Source of the DNA: JBBRHQ01 sp963781345
Lineage (GTDB): Bacteria; Actinomycetota; Thermoleophilia; Solirubrobacterales; 70-9
Reading direction: 5' to 3'
Length of the DNA stretch: 64,000 nucleotides
Assembly (NCBI GenBank): GCA_963781345.1
Contig: CAWAFQ010000013.1
Coordinates: 186,001 to 250,000, forward strand
Part shown: positions 1-9,657 of the stretch, piece after piece
Position numbering within the stretch: position 1 is the stretch's first letter
Layout: each line of letters opens with the position of its first letter
Position numbers and translations under genes: made by a program
The notes under the pieces: model-generated
What the model was told of the DNA's origin: nothing
Database searches by the model: none
Seen by the model: only the letters and a program-made list of their open reading frames with translations

Positions 1-1262
1 AGCTCGAGGAAGTCGTACCAGCGGTTGAAGGTGGCCGGGGCCAGCGAGTCGATGTGGGTGCCGTTGGTGAAGGTGAACCACTTGCGGCGGGTCCCGGTGA
101 AACGATCAGTCATCGCCGGGCAGTGGCCACCGGTCTGCTCGTCGGTCCACTGGCAGGCGAGGAAAACAGGCACCTTGATCTTGTCGACGAAGGTCCCCGG
201 GGCCAGCGGATCGACGACCTTGGGGACGTAGTAGCGGTTGCGGAGGAACTTGGCGAGCAGGTCGACAGCCTCGGTGTGCAGGACCTGGTTGGCCGCACAG
301 ACACCGTCGCCGTTCTGGATCCGCTCCCAGGCCCAGGCCTGGCCACCGGTCGGCGAGGCGGGAAGCGCGTCGTGGACGCGATCCTTCACCCAGGAGAGAT
401 TGAAGCCGGTGTTCTTGATTCCGCCCGGGTAGGCGAAGAACGTCGGATCGTCGATGACCGAGAGTGGCGTGATCGCTGAGAGGGAGGGCGGGCGAGTGGC
501 GGCGACGAAGAGCTGGCTGATGCCGCCGTAGGAGACGCCCATCATCCCGGCCTTGTGGTGCAGCGCCCAGGGCTGGCGGGCGACGGTCTCGACCACGTCG
601 TAGCCGTCTAGGCCCTGCAGCGGCTCAAAGAAGTCGAAGGCCCCGCCCGAGCAGCCGGTGCCGCGCATGTTGACGTCGACCACGGCGAAGCCGAGGGCGG
701 TGGCGATCTGGGCGATCGAGCTCTCGCCCCCGGTCGGCCTCGCGTATCCATACCCGGAGTACTCGACGAGGGTCGGGTAGGGGCCGCTCTCCGCGGGGCC
801 GGGGAGCTGGACGTTGATCGCAAGCTGTGTCCCGTCGCGCGTCCTCAGGTAGCCGTAGCCGCCCGCCGGCAGGGTCTGGCTGTAGATGTTCGTGCTCGGA
901 GGCGCCGGGCGGTCGCTGAGGACCCTGAAGGTGGGCGTCTGCGGGCCACCCCCGGCGCCCTTGCGCGCCCGGTAGCCCGAACCAGGCTTGACGTTGCGGA
1001 AGACGATTCCGCCCAGGGCACCGGCCCTGCGGGTAGCGACGACCTTGCCCGCGCTGTTGATCAGGCTGACCTTGGACCCGGGATCCGCCGCGGTGACCTG
1101 CACCTGCTCGACGCTGCCGCGGGCGGTGAAGACCGCGGGCGATCCACGGGCAGCCGAGCTCGCGGCGGCCGCGGAGGCGAACACCGCAGAGAGCAGCAGC
1201 GCCACCGCGATCGTGGCTACCCGCATCCCGGTCCCAGCGTCCCTGCGCGCCCCATCCCTCAT
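1..1262 (-). CDS. Secreted X-Pro dipeptidyl-peptidase / CocE-NonD family alpha/beta hydrolase, partial (C-terminus outside window)
   Basis: The reading frame is open from position 1262 to the window edge (420 residues), so the C-terminal part is missing. The N-terminus has a hydrophobic signal peptide (VALLLSAVFASAAAA). A short beta-rich segment follows, then an alpha/beta-hydrolase core with RGTGCSGGAFDFF and the nucleophile elbow GVSYGG (Ser near residue 243). These are typical of the S15/CocE group, which hydrolyses acyl or X-Pro bonds outside the cell. The substrate cannot be told from sequence. Start: ATG at 1262, with in-frame GTG at 1268 and ATG at 1226 as alternatives; the 1226 start gives the tidiest signal peptide. 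It lies downstream of the transketolase on the same strand, separated by a hairpin-rich repeat. Confidence 0.8.
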   Translation of the reverse strand, partial: MRDGARRDAGTGMRVATIAVALLLSAVFASAAAASSAARGSPAVFTARGSVEQVQVTAADPGSKVSLINSAGKVVATRRAGALGGIVFRNVKPGSGYRARKGAGGGPQTPTFRVLSDRPAPPSTNIYSQTLPAGGYGYLRTRDGTQLAINVQLPGPAESGPYPTLVEYSGYGYARPTGGESSIAQIATALGFAVVDVNMRGTGCSGGAFDFFEPLQGLDGYDVVETVARQPWALHHKAGMMGVSYGGISQLFVAATRPPSLSAITPLSVIDDPTFFAYPGGIKNTGFNLSWVKDRVHDALPASPTGGQAWAWERIQNGDGVCAANQVLHTEAVDLLAKFLRNRYYVPKVVDPLAPGTFVDKIKVPVFLACQWTDEQTGGHCPAMTDRFTGTRRKWFTFTNGTHIDSLAPATFNRWYDFLE

Positions 1263-1387
1263 CCTCACAACAGTAACTCTCTCATCTCCGTGGGTCCTAC
1301 GTCGCCCGCTGGCGCCATCTCGCTACACAACCGCCGGCGCAAGCCAAGGTTGCGGTCGCCCCAGCCGATGGGGCCCGTCGCCGGTCT

Positions 1388-1476
1388 CACCGATGGGTGG
1401 AAAGCGTCCCTATATGGGACGGAATCCACCCGTCGATAGTCCCCGTCACCGATGGGTGGAAAGCGTCCCTATATGG
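1388..1476. repeat. Direct repeat of a hairpin-forming element, two copies
   Basis: A 30-bp sequence beginning CACCGATGGGTGGAAAGC occurs identically at 1388-1417 and 1447-1476 (period 59). In the first copy it folds with its right flank into a two-part hairpin: GGGTGGA pairs with TCCACCC (to 1433), and GTCCC pairs with GGGAC around TATAT. The second copy keeps only the inner stem, and is followed by a separate CCCCG/CGGGG hairpin. It lies between the transketolase stop and the start of the secreted hydrolase, so it may act as terminator or leader. There is no T-tract. Confidence 0.65.
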
Positions 1477-1527
1477 ACGAATCCCCGTCGATCGGGGTCG
1501 CCGGCGACGAGCCGGTCCTCGGCGTGG

Positions 1528-3370
1528 CTACGTCGCGCTGCGCAGCCCCAGGGCGGCCCCTACGATCGCCTCGCTGTTGATCTCGGCCTGCTTGATCAGC
1601 TCCTCGGGCTTCCCGGAACCCGGCATCACCGAGACGGCGAGCTTGCGCACCTTGGCGGCGGTGCCTGTGCCGGCAAGGGCGCCGAGGACCGCGTCGCCGA
1701 GGCCGCCGTCGAACCAGTGGTCCTCGACGGTCACCAGGGCGCCGGTCTCGCTCGCGGCGCGCACGAGGGTGGCCTCATCGACGGGTTTGACCGAGTAGAG
1801 GTCGATCACCCTCGCCGCGACTCCCTTGGTGGCCAGCTCCTCTGCCGCAGCGAGGGCCTCGTGCAGGGTGATGCCGGCGCCGATCAGGGTGACGTCGTCG
1901 CCGTCGCGCACGGTGCGGCTGCCGCCGACCTCGAACTCCTCACCGGCGGAGTAGATCACCGCGGTCGCGCCGCGGTGGGTGCGGATGTAGCTGATTCCGT
2001 CGAGGTCGGCCATCTGCTCGACCAGGTTGACGGCCTGGTTGGGATCGCAGGGATAGAGCACCGTGCTGCCGTGGACGGCGCGGAACATCGCAAGGTCCTC
2101 GAGGCCCATCTGCGAGGGCCCGTCCTCGCCGATCGACACCCCCGCGTGCGATCCGCAGAGGCGCAGGTCGGCGCGGCTGACCGCGGCCATCCGGACGAAG
2201 TCGTAGGCCCGGCTGAGGAACGCGGCGAAGCTCGACGCAAACGGCTTCCATCCCCGGGCCTGCATCCCGATCGCGGTCGCGATCATCTGCTGCTCGGCGA
2301 TGTACATCTCGAAGAAGCGCTCGGGGTGGGCCTTGCCGAAGGTCTCGCTGAAGGTCGAGTTCGAGACCTCCCCGTCGAGGACGACGACGTCGTCGCGGGT
2401 GTCCCCGAGGTACTTGAGCGCGTCACCGTAGGCGGTGCGGGTCGCGACCTCGGCGCCGACCTCGTAGCGGGGCATATCGCCCCCCGGGGCGGAGGGACGC
2501 CTTCCCTCGCCACCGCCCGGCGCCGCCAGACCGACCGTCGCCCCGGTCTCACCGCCGAGCTCGGCGATCGCCGCCTCGGCGTCCTCGAGCGGCTTTCCGT
2601 GCTTGCCGAGCTGGTCCTCGACCGCCGCGACCCCCCGGCCCTTCTTCGTCCGCGCCAGCAGCACGGTCGGGCGGCCGTTGACCTGCTCGGCCCGGGCCAC
2701 GGCCTCCTCGATCGCCTCGAGGTCGTGGCCGTCGAGCTCGATCGCCTCCCAGCCGAAGGCGCGGGCGCGCTCGGCGTGGACGCCGGTGTCCCAGCCGTGC
2801 ATGGTCTCCCCGGTCTGCCCGAGGCGGTTGACGTCGACGATCGCGACGATGTTGTCGAGCTGCTCGAAGCTGGCGTGCTCGAAGGCCTCCCACATCGAGC
2901 CCTCCGCCATCTCGCCGTCCCCGCAGAGCACCCAGATGCGCGATGCAGACCTGGTCGAGCCGCTTCGCGCAGAGCGCCATGCCGACGGCGACCGGCAGTC
3001 CCTGGCCGAGGGAGCCGGTGGCGACATCGACCCACGGCAGGACCGGGGTCGGGTGGCCCTCGAAGGGGCTGCCGAGCTTGCGGAAGCTGAGCAGGTCGGC
3101 GTCGTCGATCGCTCCGGCGGCCTTCAGGCACGAGTAAAAGAGCGGCGAGGCGTGGCCCTTGGAGAAGACGAGCCGGTCGCCGCCGAGGTCGCGCGGATTG
3201 TCGACGTCGAGCCGCAGGTGCCCGTCAAGGAGCACCGCCATCAGGTCGGCCGCCGACATCGACGAGGTCGGGTGCCCGGAACCGGCGGCGTCGCTGGAGC
3301 GGACCGAGTCCACCCTCAGCTGCTGCGCCAACTCTCGGCGGAACTCGAGACGATCGATCTCGGGACTCAT
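1528..3370 (-). CDS. tkt: Transketolase (frameshifted in the assembled sequence)
   Basis: Thiamine-diphosphate enzyme of the non-oxidative pentose phosphate pathway, moving two-carbon units between sugar phosphates in the cytosol. The N-terminal part carries SSDAAGSGHPTSSMSAAD and SKGHASPLFY. The TPP motif GDGEMAEGSMWEA follows, and the C-terminal part has the pyrimidine-domain FEMYIAEQQM and SIGEDGPSQMGLEDLAMFR. The two parts are in different frames: one extra base near 2940 breaks the gene between AKRLDQ and RIWVLCGDGE. Total about 614 residues, near the size of the family. The start at ATG 3370 (MSPEIDRLEF) agrees with the family N-terminus. No substitution in the conserved motifs suggests loss of function, so a sequencing indel is likelier than a pseudogene. 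Confidence 0.88.
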
Positions 3371-3467
3371 GTGCTCTGCGGCCTCTCCTTTGTGATCAGT
3401 GACGGGCGCGCATCCTAGCCCGCCTGCGTAATAGGGTTCGCCCATCGGCGCCCTCTCCGACAAGACC

Positions 3468-4276
3468 ATGATCGTCTCCGGCGGAAGCCGGGGCATCGGC
3501 CTCGCGATCGCGCTGCGTGCGGCGCGCGACGGCGCCAACGTCGCCCTGCTGGCGAAGACCGCCGAGCCGCACCCGAAGCTCGAGGGCACGATCTACACCG
3601 CCGCCGCGGAGATCGAGGCGGCCGGCGGCAGGGCGCTGCCGATCGTCGGCGACGTGCGCGACGACGACGTCGGTCGCCGGCGCCGTCGCCGAGGCCGTCG
3701 AGACACTTCGGCGGCGTCGACATCGTGCGTCAACAACGCCAGCGCGATCAACCTCGCCCGACCTCGCAGACTCGACATGAAGCGCTACGACCTGATGCAG
3801 GACATCAACTGCGCGGGACCTTCCTGCTGACGCAAGCCTGCATCCCGCACCTGCAGCGAGGCCGCCAACGCCCACGTCCTCACGCTCTCGCCGCCGATCA
3901 ACCTGGACCCGAAGTGGCTCGGCGGCCACGCTCGCCTACACGATCGCCAAGTACGGGATGAGCATGTGCACGCTCGGCTTGGCCGAGGAGCTGCGCGACG
4001 ACGGGATCGCCGCCAACTCGCTCTGGCCGCGGACGATCATCGCCACCGCCGCGGTGCAGAACCTGCTCGGCGGCGACGAGGCGATGGCGCGCTCGCGCTC
4101 GCCCGAGATCATGGCCGACGCCGCCGCCGCGATCCTCGCCCGCCCCAGCCGCGAGGCGACCGGGAACTTCTACATCGACGACGAGGTCCTCGCCGAAGAG
4201 GGAGTCACCGACCTCGACAAGTACGGATACGGCGGCGATCAGACCGACCTGCTGGCCGGACATCTTCCTCGACTGA
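3468..4276 (+). CDS. SDR family oxidoreductase, HSDL2-like (many frameshifts)
   Basis: Short-chain dehydrogenase with the Rossmann glycine motif SGGSRGIGLAIALRAARDG, then AKTAEPHPKLEGTIYTAA, which is diagnostic of the HSDL2-like subgroup. The middle is broken by about nine single-base shifts between 3660 and 3935. Pieced together it reads NNASAI, MKRYDLMQDIN, GTFLLTQACIPHL, TLSPPINLDPKW and AYTIAKYGMSMC, so the catalytic Tyr and Lys (YTIAK) are present. A last shift near 4255 restores an ending ...DIFLD with stop at 4274-4276. The start at ATG 3468 is the first usable codon; family members begin about eight residues earlier, where the sequence has ATC. It is convergent with the next gene, 4 bp apart. 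Substrate unknown. Confidence 0.75.
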
Positions 4277-4280
4277 GCCC

Positions 4281-5284
4281 TCAGCCGGCCCGCTCCCGCA
4301 GCCGCGGCAGCACGTCCTCGCAGAACTGCTTGAGAAAGCGCGGCTGATCGGCGCCGGGGCCGTGGATGACCAGGTCCTCGAAGCCGAGGTCGAGGTAGGG
4401 CGCGATCCTCTCGACGACCTCGTCGGGGTCGTCGGAGACGATGAAGCGCGTGTGCGGCGTTCTCGGCGTTCTCGTCGGCGACCCGCTCCATCTCGACCGG
4501 GTCCTCGATGCCGCTCTTCTGCTCAGGCGCAAGTGCCAGCGCGGCCCACCAGCGGCAGGCCTCGTAGGCGAAGTCGCGGTCGCTGTCGTAGGAGACCTTG
4601 ACCTCGATCATCTTGCGGATCTTCGAGGGTCGCGCTCGGCCGCCTCGGCACCCTCGGCGACCTTGCCGAGCAGGGCCTCGTAGAGCTCGGGGTCCTTGCC
4701 GCTGGTGCAGATGAAGCCGTCGCCGAGGCGGCCGGCGAGCTTCGCGGCGAGCGGGCCCGAGGCGGCGACGTAGATCGGGACGGGCTCGGACGGGACGGTC
4801 ATAGATCGTCGCCCTCGAGGTCCGGTAGTACTCGCCCTCGAAGTCGACGCGCTCCTCGGTCCAGAGCGCCCGGATCAGCCTGATCGCCTCGGCGAGGCGC
4901 ATCCGCCGCTCCTTGCGGCCGGGGAACTCGGCCCCGGTGGCCGGGGTCTCGTTCATCGCCTCGCCGGAGCCGACGCCGAGGAAGACCCGGCCCGGATACA
5001 TGCGTGCCGAGGGTGCCGAAGGCCTGGGCGATGATCGAGGGGTGGTAGCGAAGCGTCGGCGTGAGGACGCTGGTTCCGAGGACGGCGCGCTCGGTCGCCT
5101 CGCCGGCCGAGCCGAGCCAGGTCAGCGCCGAGGGGCCGTGGCCGCCGTGGTGGCGCCAGGGCTGGAAGTGATCGGAGGTGGCGATGATGTCGAGCCCGCG
5201 CCGCTCGGCCTCGAGCGAGAAGTCGAGCAGCTCGCGGGGGCCGAACTGCTCGGCCGATGCCTTGTATCCGATCCTGACGCCCAC
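4281..5284 (-). CDS. fgd: F420-dependent glucose-6-phosphate dehydrogenase (LLM family, frameshifted)
   Basis: Luciferase-like TIM-barrel enzyme that oxidises glucose 6-phosphate and reduces cofactor F420. Family-specific stretches are visible in order: GYKASAEQFGPRELLDF, TSDHFQPWRHHGGHGPSAL, GTSVLTPTLRYHPSIIAQAF, GRVFLGVGSGEAMNE, VPIYVAASGP, GDGFICTSGKDPELY, ALAPEQKSGIEDPVEMERVAD and GPGADQPRFLKQFCEDVLPRL. Together they give about 334 residues, the usual FGD length. The pieces lie in different frames, with shifts near 5000, 4800, 4620 and 4450. Start at ATG 5284 (MGVRIGYKAS) fits the family. It supplies reduced F420 that the second LLM enzyme at 15.7-16.8 kb could use. The name is based on motif match; a related F420 enzyme with another substrate is possible. 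Confidence 0.8.
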
Positions 5285-5374
5285 CGGCCCAGCCTAACCG
5301 GCGGCCTGGCCGGGCCTGCGGGGCGCCGCGAGGACCCTTCCCCTGGGCGGGCCGGCCGGGGACCGCGAGGGCCC

Positions 5375-6525
5375 TTACTCCCGGGTCAGGCAGCGGGCTC
5401 CGGGGACGGAAGCCGCGGCGGCGCTGAGCGATACGCCGGCGGGGTCGCCGAGAGGCGGATCGGGTTGCGGGTCAGGCTCGACCGTCGGTGCCGTCCTCGC
5501 GCGCGATCCTCGACGATCGGCTCGAGGCCGAGATCGTCGCGCCAGGCGGAAGGCTCCGGCGAGGTCGTTGACGACGCCCGCCGGGACCCGCGCCTCGGTC
5601 AGCGCCTCGGCCCAGGCGGCGGCGCCGCGCGAGCCAAGGCGCGCCTCGAGCTCGGTGCGCAGGACGCGCGCGGTGCTCGACCCGGGCCGGCGTTGGTCGC
5701 GAAGCGCGCGTCGCCGGCGAGCTCGGGCGCGCCGAGCACCTCGCAGAGCGCGCCGAACTGGCGGTCGTTGCCGACCGCGAGCGACGAGCTCGCCGTCGGC
5801 GGTTGCGCAGCAGCTCGTAGGGGGCGATGCTCGGGTGCTGCGTTGCCCATCCGCGCCGGGACCACCCCGGCGATGGTGTAGGCCGAGCCCTGGTTGACGA
5901 GCGCCGCGAGCAGCGAGGAGAGCAGGTCGACCTCGACCCGCTGGCCCTCGCCGGTCGCGTCGCGGTGGCGCAGCGCGGCGAGGATCCCGACCGTGCGCGA
6001 AGAGCCCGGCGAGGACGTCGACCAGCGCGACGCCGACCTTCTGCGGCTCGCCGTCGGGGCTCCCGGTGATGCTCATCAGCCCGCCGAGGGCCTGGACCAG
6101 GAGGTCGTAGCCCGGCAGCTCGGCGCCCGCGCCCGCGGCCGAAGCCGGTGATCGAGCAGTAGATGAGCGCCGGATTCTCGCGGCTGAGGTCCTCGTAGCC
6201 GAGGCCGAAGCGGTCCATCACCCCGGGGCGGAAGTTCTCGACGACGACGTCGGCCTCGGCGGCGAGGCGCGCGCGCCGCGGCGCGGTCGCCGGGGTCGGA
6301 GAGGTCGAGGACGACGCTCTCCTTGTTGCGGTTGACCGACTGGAAGTAGGTCGCCTCGCCCGCCTCGTCGTATGGCGGGCCCCAGGCGCGGGTGTCGTCG
6401 CCGCCGCCGGGGCGCTCGACCTTGGTCACGCTCGCCCCGAGGTCGGCGAGCATCATCGTCGCGAAGGGCCCGGCGAGGACGCGGGAGAAGTCGAGGACAC
6501 GCAGGTTGTCGAGGGCGCCGGCCAT
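5375..6525 (-). CDS. Class III (CaiB/BaiF) CoA-transferase, probably acting on glutarate (frameshifted)
   Basis: Family III CoA-transferase. The N-terminus (MAGALDNLRVLDFSRVLAGP, then MMLADLGASVTKVERPGGGDDTR and NRNKESVVLDL) matches the SUGCT-type succinyl-CoA:glutarate CoA-transferases. Later pieces are RFGLGYEDL, ALIYCSITGFG, SITGSPDGEPQKVGVALVDVL and VGNDRQFGALCEVLG. At least five frameshifts occur between 6280 and 5480. ATG 6525 is preferred; an in-frame TTG at 6534 would add three residues. It is divergent from a glutaryl-CoA dehydrogenase gene, an arrangement also known in proteobacterial glutarate catabolism, which is the basis for the proposed substrate. The general family call is firm; the substrate is inference. 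Confidence 0.75.
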
Positions 6526-6534
6526 GTGGTTCAA

Positions 6535-6563
6535 TGATCCTAGATCTTCGAAACTCTAGGTCA
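6535..6563. promoter_or_regulatory. Symmetric dyad operator candidate between divergent CoA-transferase and glutaryl-CoA dehydrogenase genes
   Basis: In the roughly 50-bp divergent gap, CCTAGA (6539-6544) and TCTAGG (6555-6560) form a perfect inverted repeat. They share one centre with an internal TTCGAA palindrome (6547-6552), and TGA/TCA extend the symmetry outward. The dyad abuts the AAGGA ribosome-binding site of the dehydrogenase. A GntR/FCD regulator gene ends the same operon, and regulators of this family usually bind a dyad near their own operon. Binding is inferred, not shown. Confidence 0.55.
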
Positions 6564-6574
6564 AGGACGACCCC

Positions 6575-7771
6575 ATGACCGCAGCCGCCGCAACTCCCGC
6601 CAGCCGATCCGCCCCGACGACTTCCTCGCCATCGACCAGCTGCTCTCCGACGAGGAGCGCGACATCCGCGACACCGTGCGCGCGTTCGTGCGCGACCGGG
6701 TCGTGCCCGAACGTCGGCGAGTGGTTCGAGGAGGCGCGCATCCCGCGCGAGCTCGCGCCGCGAGCTCGGCAAGCTCGGCCTGCTCGGCATGCACCTCGAG
6801 GGCTACGGCTGCGCCGGCGCCAGCGCGACCGCCTACGGCCTCGCCTGCCTGGAGCTCGAGGCCGGCGACACCGGCGTCCGCAGCCTCGTGTCGGTGCAGG
6901 GCTCGCTGGCGATGTTCGCGATCCACCGCTGGGGCTCGGAGGAGCAGAAGCAGGAGTGGCTGCCGCGGATGGCCGCCGGCGAGGCGATCGGCTGCTTCGG
7001 CCTGACCGAGCCCGACGCGGGCTCGGACCCCGGGTCGATGCGCACCCGCGCCCGCCGCGACGGCGACGACTGGATCCTCCACGGCCCGAAGATGTGGATC
7101 ACCAACGGCTCGGTCGCCGACGTCGCCGTCGTGTGGGCGACGACCGACGACGGGCGTCCGCGGCTTCCTCGTCCCGCAGGGACACGCCGGGCTTCACGAC
7201 CCAGGACATCCACACGCAAGCTGTCGCTGCGCGCGTCGGTCACCTCCGAGCTGCTGCTCGACGACGTGCGCCTGCCCGCCGACGCGCTGCTGCCCGAGGC
7301 CGACGTCGCTGCGCGGCCCGCTCTCGTGCCTGAACGAGGCGCGCTACGGGATCGTCTGGGGCGCCGCCGGCGCCGCCCGCGCGTGCTACGAGGCCGCGCT
7401 CGACTACAGCAAGGAGCGGATCGCAGTTCGGCAAGCCGATCGCGTCGTTCCAGCTCCAGCAGCAGAAGCTCGCGATGATGGCGCTCGAGGTCAACCGCGC
7501 GACGCTGCTCGCGCTGCACCTCGGCCGCATGAAGGACGAGGGCCGGCTGCGCCCCGAGCACGTCAGCATCGGCAAGCTCGACAACGTCAACGCGGCGCTC
7601 GAGGTCGCCCGCAAGGCCCGCCCGGTGCTCGGCGCCAACGGGATCACGCTCGAGTACCCGGTGATCCGCCACATGAACAACCTCGAGTCGGTCGTCACCT
7701 ACGAGGGCACCGACGACATCCACGCGCTGGTCGTCGGCGGCGCCATCACCGGCATCCAGGCCTTCCGATGA
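6575..7771 (+). CDS. gcdH: Glutaryl-CoA dehydrogenase, acyl-CoA dehydrogenase family (frameshifted)
   Basis: FAD enzyme that oxidises and decarboxylates glutaryl-CoA to crotonyl-CoA. Recognisable parts include MHLEGYGCAGASATAYGL, CFGLTEPDAGSDPGSM, GPKMWITNGSVADVAVVWA, HTKLSLRAS (pieced), VLGANGITLEYPVIRHMNNL and the C-terminal YEGTDDIHALVVGGAITG. These match the GCDH subfamily better than generic acyl-CoA dehydrogenases. Frames change near 6600, 6705, 6765, 7160, 7310 and 7425, with no net change in length (399 codons). The start ATG 6575 follows AAGGA by 8 nt. Its stop overlaps the next start (ATGA), so the two are translationally coupled. The catalytic glutamate lies in the YEGT motif. Confidence 0.82.
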
Positions 7772-8658
7772 GCGAGCCCGAGCCAGGCCGGCGGGCCCGA
7801 CCGAGTCGGGATCGTCGGCGGCGGGATCATGGGCACCGGGATCGCCGAGGTCTGCGTCAAGGCGGGTCTCGACGTGACCTGGTCGAGGTCGACGCCGGCG
7901 CCGCCGAGGCGGCCGCCGGACGCGGTCGCCCACTCGCTCGAGCACGCCGTGGAGCGCGGCAAGCTCGGCGAGCCGGAGGTGGCCGACGGCACTGACGCGG
8001 CTCGGCTGCGTCGAGGACTTCGATGCGCTCGCCGACCGCACGATCGTGATCGAGGCCGTGATCGAGGAGCGCGAGGCGAAGCTCGACGTCTTCCGCCGCC
8101 TCGCCTCGGTGGTCGCCGACGAGGACGCGATCCTCGCCTCGAACACCTCCTCGATCCCGATCGTTCAGCTCGCGGCCGAGTCCGGCGAGCGAGCCGACCA
8201 CGTCCTCGGCATGCACTTCTTCAACCCGGTCCCGGTTCTCTCCCTGGTCGAGATCATTCCCTCGCTGCTGACCGACCCCGACGGTCGTCGACCGCGCCCG
8301 GGCCTTCGCCTCCGAGACGCTGGGCAAGGACCCGATCGATGCGCCCGATCGCGCCGGTTTCACCGTCAACGCACTCCTGGTCCCCTACCTGCTCTCGGCG
8401 ATCAGCATGTTCGAGCAGGGCCTGGCGACCGCCGAGGACATCGACCAGGGGATGGTCAAGGGCTGCGCCCACCCGATGGGCCCGCTCGCCCTCTGCGACC
8501 TGATCGGCCTCGACACGGTCCTCAGCGTCGCCGAGACGCTCTACGGCGAGCAACGCGAGCAGCTCTTCGCTCCGCCGCCGCTGCTGCAGCGACTGGTCGC
8601 CGCGAAGATGCTCGGGCGCAAGAGCGGCCGCGGCCTCTACAACTACGACGAGACCTGA
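7768..8658 (+). CDS. 3-hydroxyacyl-CoA (3-hydroxybutyryl-CoA) dehydrogenase (frameshifted)
   Basis: NAD-dependent oxidation of L-3-hydroxyacyl-CoA to 3-ketoacyl-CoA. Pieces visible are the Rossmann motif GIVGGGIMGTGIAEVC (read across a shift near 7800), IVIEAVIEEREAKLDVFRRL, ILASNTSSIPIVQLA, and HVLGMHFFNPVPVLSLVEII with the catalytic His. GFTVNALLVPYLLSAI and KGCAHPMGPLALCDLIGLD follow, then the C-terminal KMLGRKSGRGLYNYDE. Frameshifts fall near 7800, 7880, 8000 and 8280. Length (297 codons) is normal for the stand-alone HBDH type. It begins inside the stop codon of gcdH. After crotonyl-CoA is hydrated by an enoyl-CoA hydratase encoded elsewhere, this would be the next step of the route. Confidence 0.82.
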
Positions 8659-8659
8659 G

Positions 8660-9339
8660 ATGGCGGCGGTGATCGCCCGCAGGCCGGGTCCCGGGACGAC
8701 GGCTCAGCACGCCCTCGAGAGCCTGCGCCAGGCGATCGTCGCCGGCGAGCTGCGCCCCGGGCAGCGGGTCCTGCAGGAGGAGATCGCCGAGCGCTTCGAG
8801 CGTCAGCATCGCCCCGCTGCGCGAGGCGCTGGCGGTGCTCGAGCAGGAGGGCCAGGTCACCTACCGGCCGCGGCGCGGCTACTTCGTCACCGAGCTGCGC
8901 GCCGCCGACCTCACCGAGATCTACGAGCTGCGCCAGGTGCTCGAGGAGCGCTGCGCCCGCCACGCCCTGCCGACCCTCGACGACGACACCCTGCAGCGGA
9001 TCGAGATCGCCGCGCGCGACTGCGTCGACGCGGCCGAGGCCGGCGACGTCGCCGCCGAGCTCGAGGCCAATCGCCGCTTCCACTTCGCCATCCTCGAGTC
9101 CCCCGACCAGGTCGCACGCGATGCGCCTGATCCGCCTCCTCTGGGACTCGACCGAGGCCTACCGGGCGATGTATTACAACTCGCCCGCCGAGCGCCGCGA
9201 GGCGGCCCATGCCCATGACCGGATCATCGCCGCTCTCCACCGCCGTGACCCGGACCTGCTCGTAACCGAGCTCGACAACCACAGGGCCCGCGCGCTCGAG
9301 GTCCTGACCGCGATCCTCGCGCCCGAGTCCCGCGGTTAG
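8660..9339 (+). CDS. GntR family transcriptional regulator with FCD domain (frameshifted)
   Basis: The N-terminal winged helix reads LESLRQAIVAGELRPGQRVLQEEIAERF, then after a shift near 8800 APLREALAVLEQEGQVTYRPRRGYFVTEL. The C-terminal all-helical FCD effector domain starts at ADLTEIYELRQVLEERCARHAL. A second shift near 9115 joins it to MRLIRLLWDSTEAYRAM. Metal or organic-acid ligands of FCD domains use Asp/His residues such as those in RRFHFAILES and HDRIIAALHRRD. The start lies 1 nt after the stop of the dehydrogenase. Being the last gene of the acyl-CoA module, it most likely controls that module through the dyad at 6535-6563. Confidence 0.8.
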
Positions 9340-9408
9340 AGGGCGCAGCGAACCCGACCGCCGCTCGGGCCCGGTCTCGCCGCGCGCAGCCCGTCTACCC
9401 TCCCACCT

Positions 9409-9555
9409 GTGAGCGAGAAGCCCCCGACCCCGAAGGCGCCGCCCCCGAAGGACGAGCCCGAAGAGACGGTCGCCCCGACGCGCCGGGGGTTCTTCGACAC
9501 GCTGAAGAAGGCTGCGCAGAAGGAGATCGTCAGGCGGACGAGCACGCACCGGTAG
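9409..9555 (+). CDS. Small hypothetical protein, 48 residues
   Basis: A GTG-started frame encodes a proline/lysine-rich N-terminal half (EKPPTPKAPPPKDEPEE) followed by a short amphipathic C-terminal segment (RGFFDTLKKAAQKEIVRR). Codon usage shows the strong G/C third-position bias of neighbouring genes, which supports coding. No signal peptide or membrane span is visible, and the family is not recognised. The basic amphipathic end could associate with membrane or nucleic acid; that is only a guess. Confidence 0.45.
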   Translation: MSEKPPTPKAPPPKDEPEETVAPTRRGFFDTLKKAAQKEIVRRTSTHR

Positions 9556-9657
9556 GCGAACGAATCCGCCGCGGCCTCTGCGGCCTGCTGGGGTTGCCAC
9601 ACCCGCGGTGATTCCTCGCCGCGCCCTTCCGGCCGGTTAGATAGGTTTCCGCGCGCA

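Noticed and set aside
988..3090. A 700-residue plus-strand frame across the hydrolase and transketolase
   Set aside because: It is the antisense of two well-supported genes and encodes Arg/Pro-rich low-complexity sequence without family motifs.
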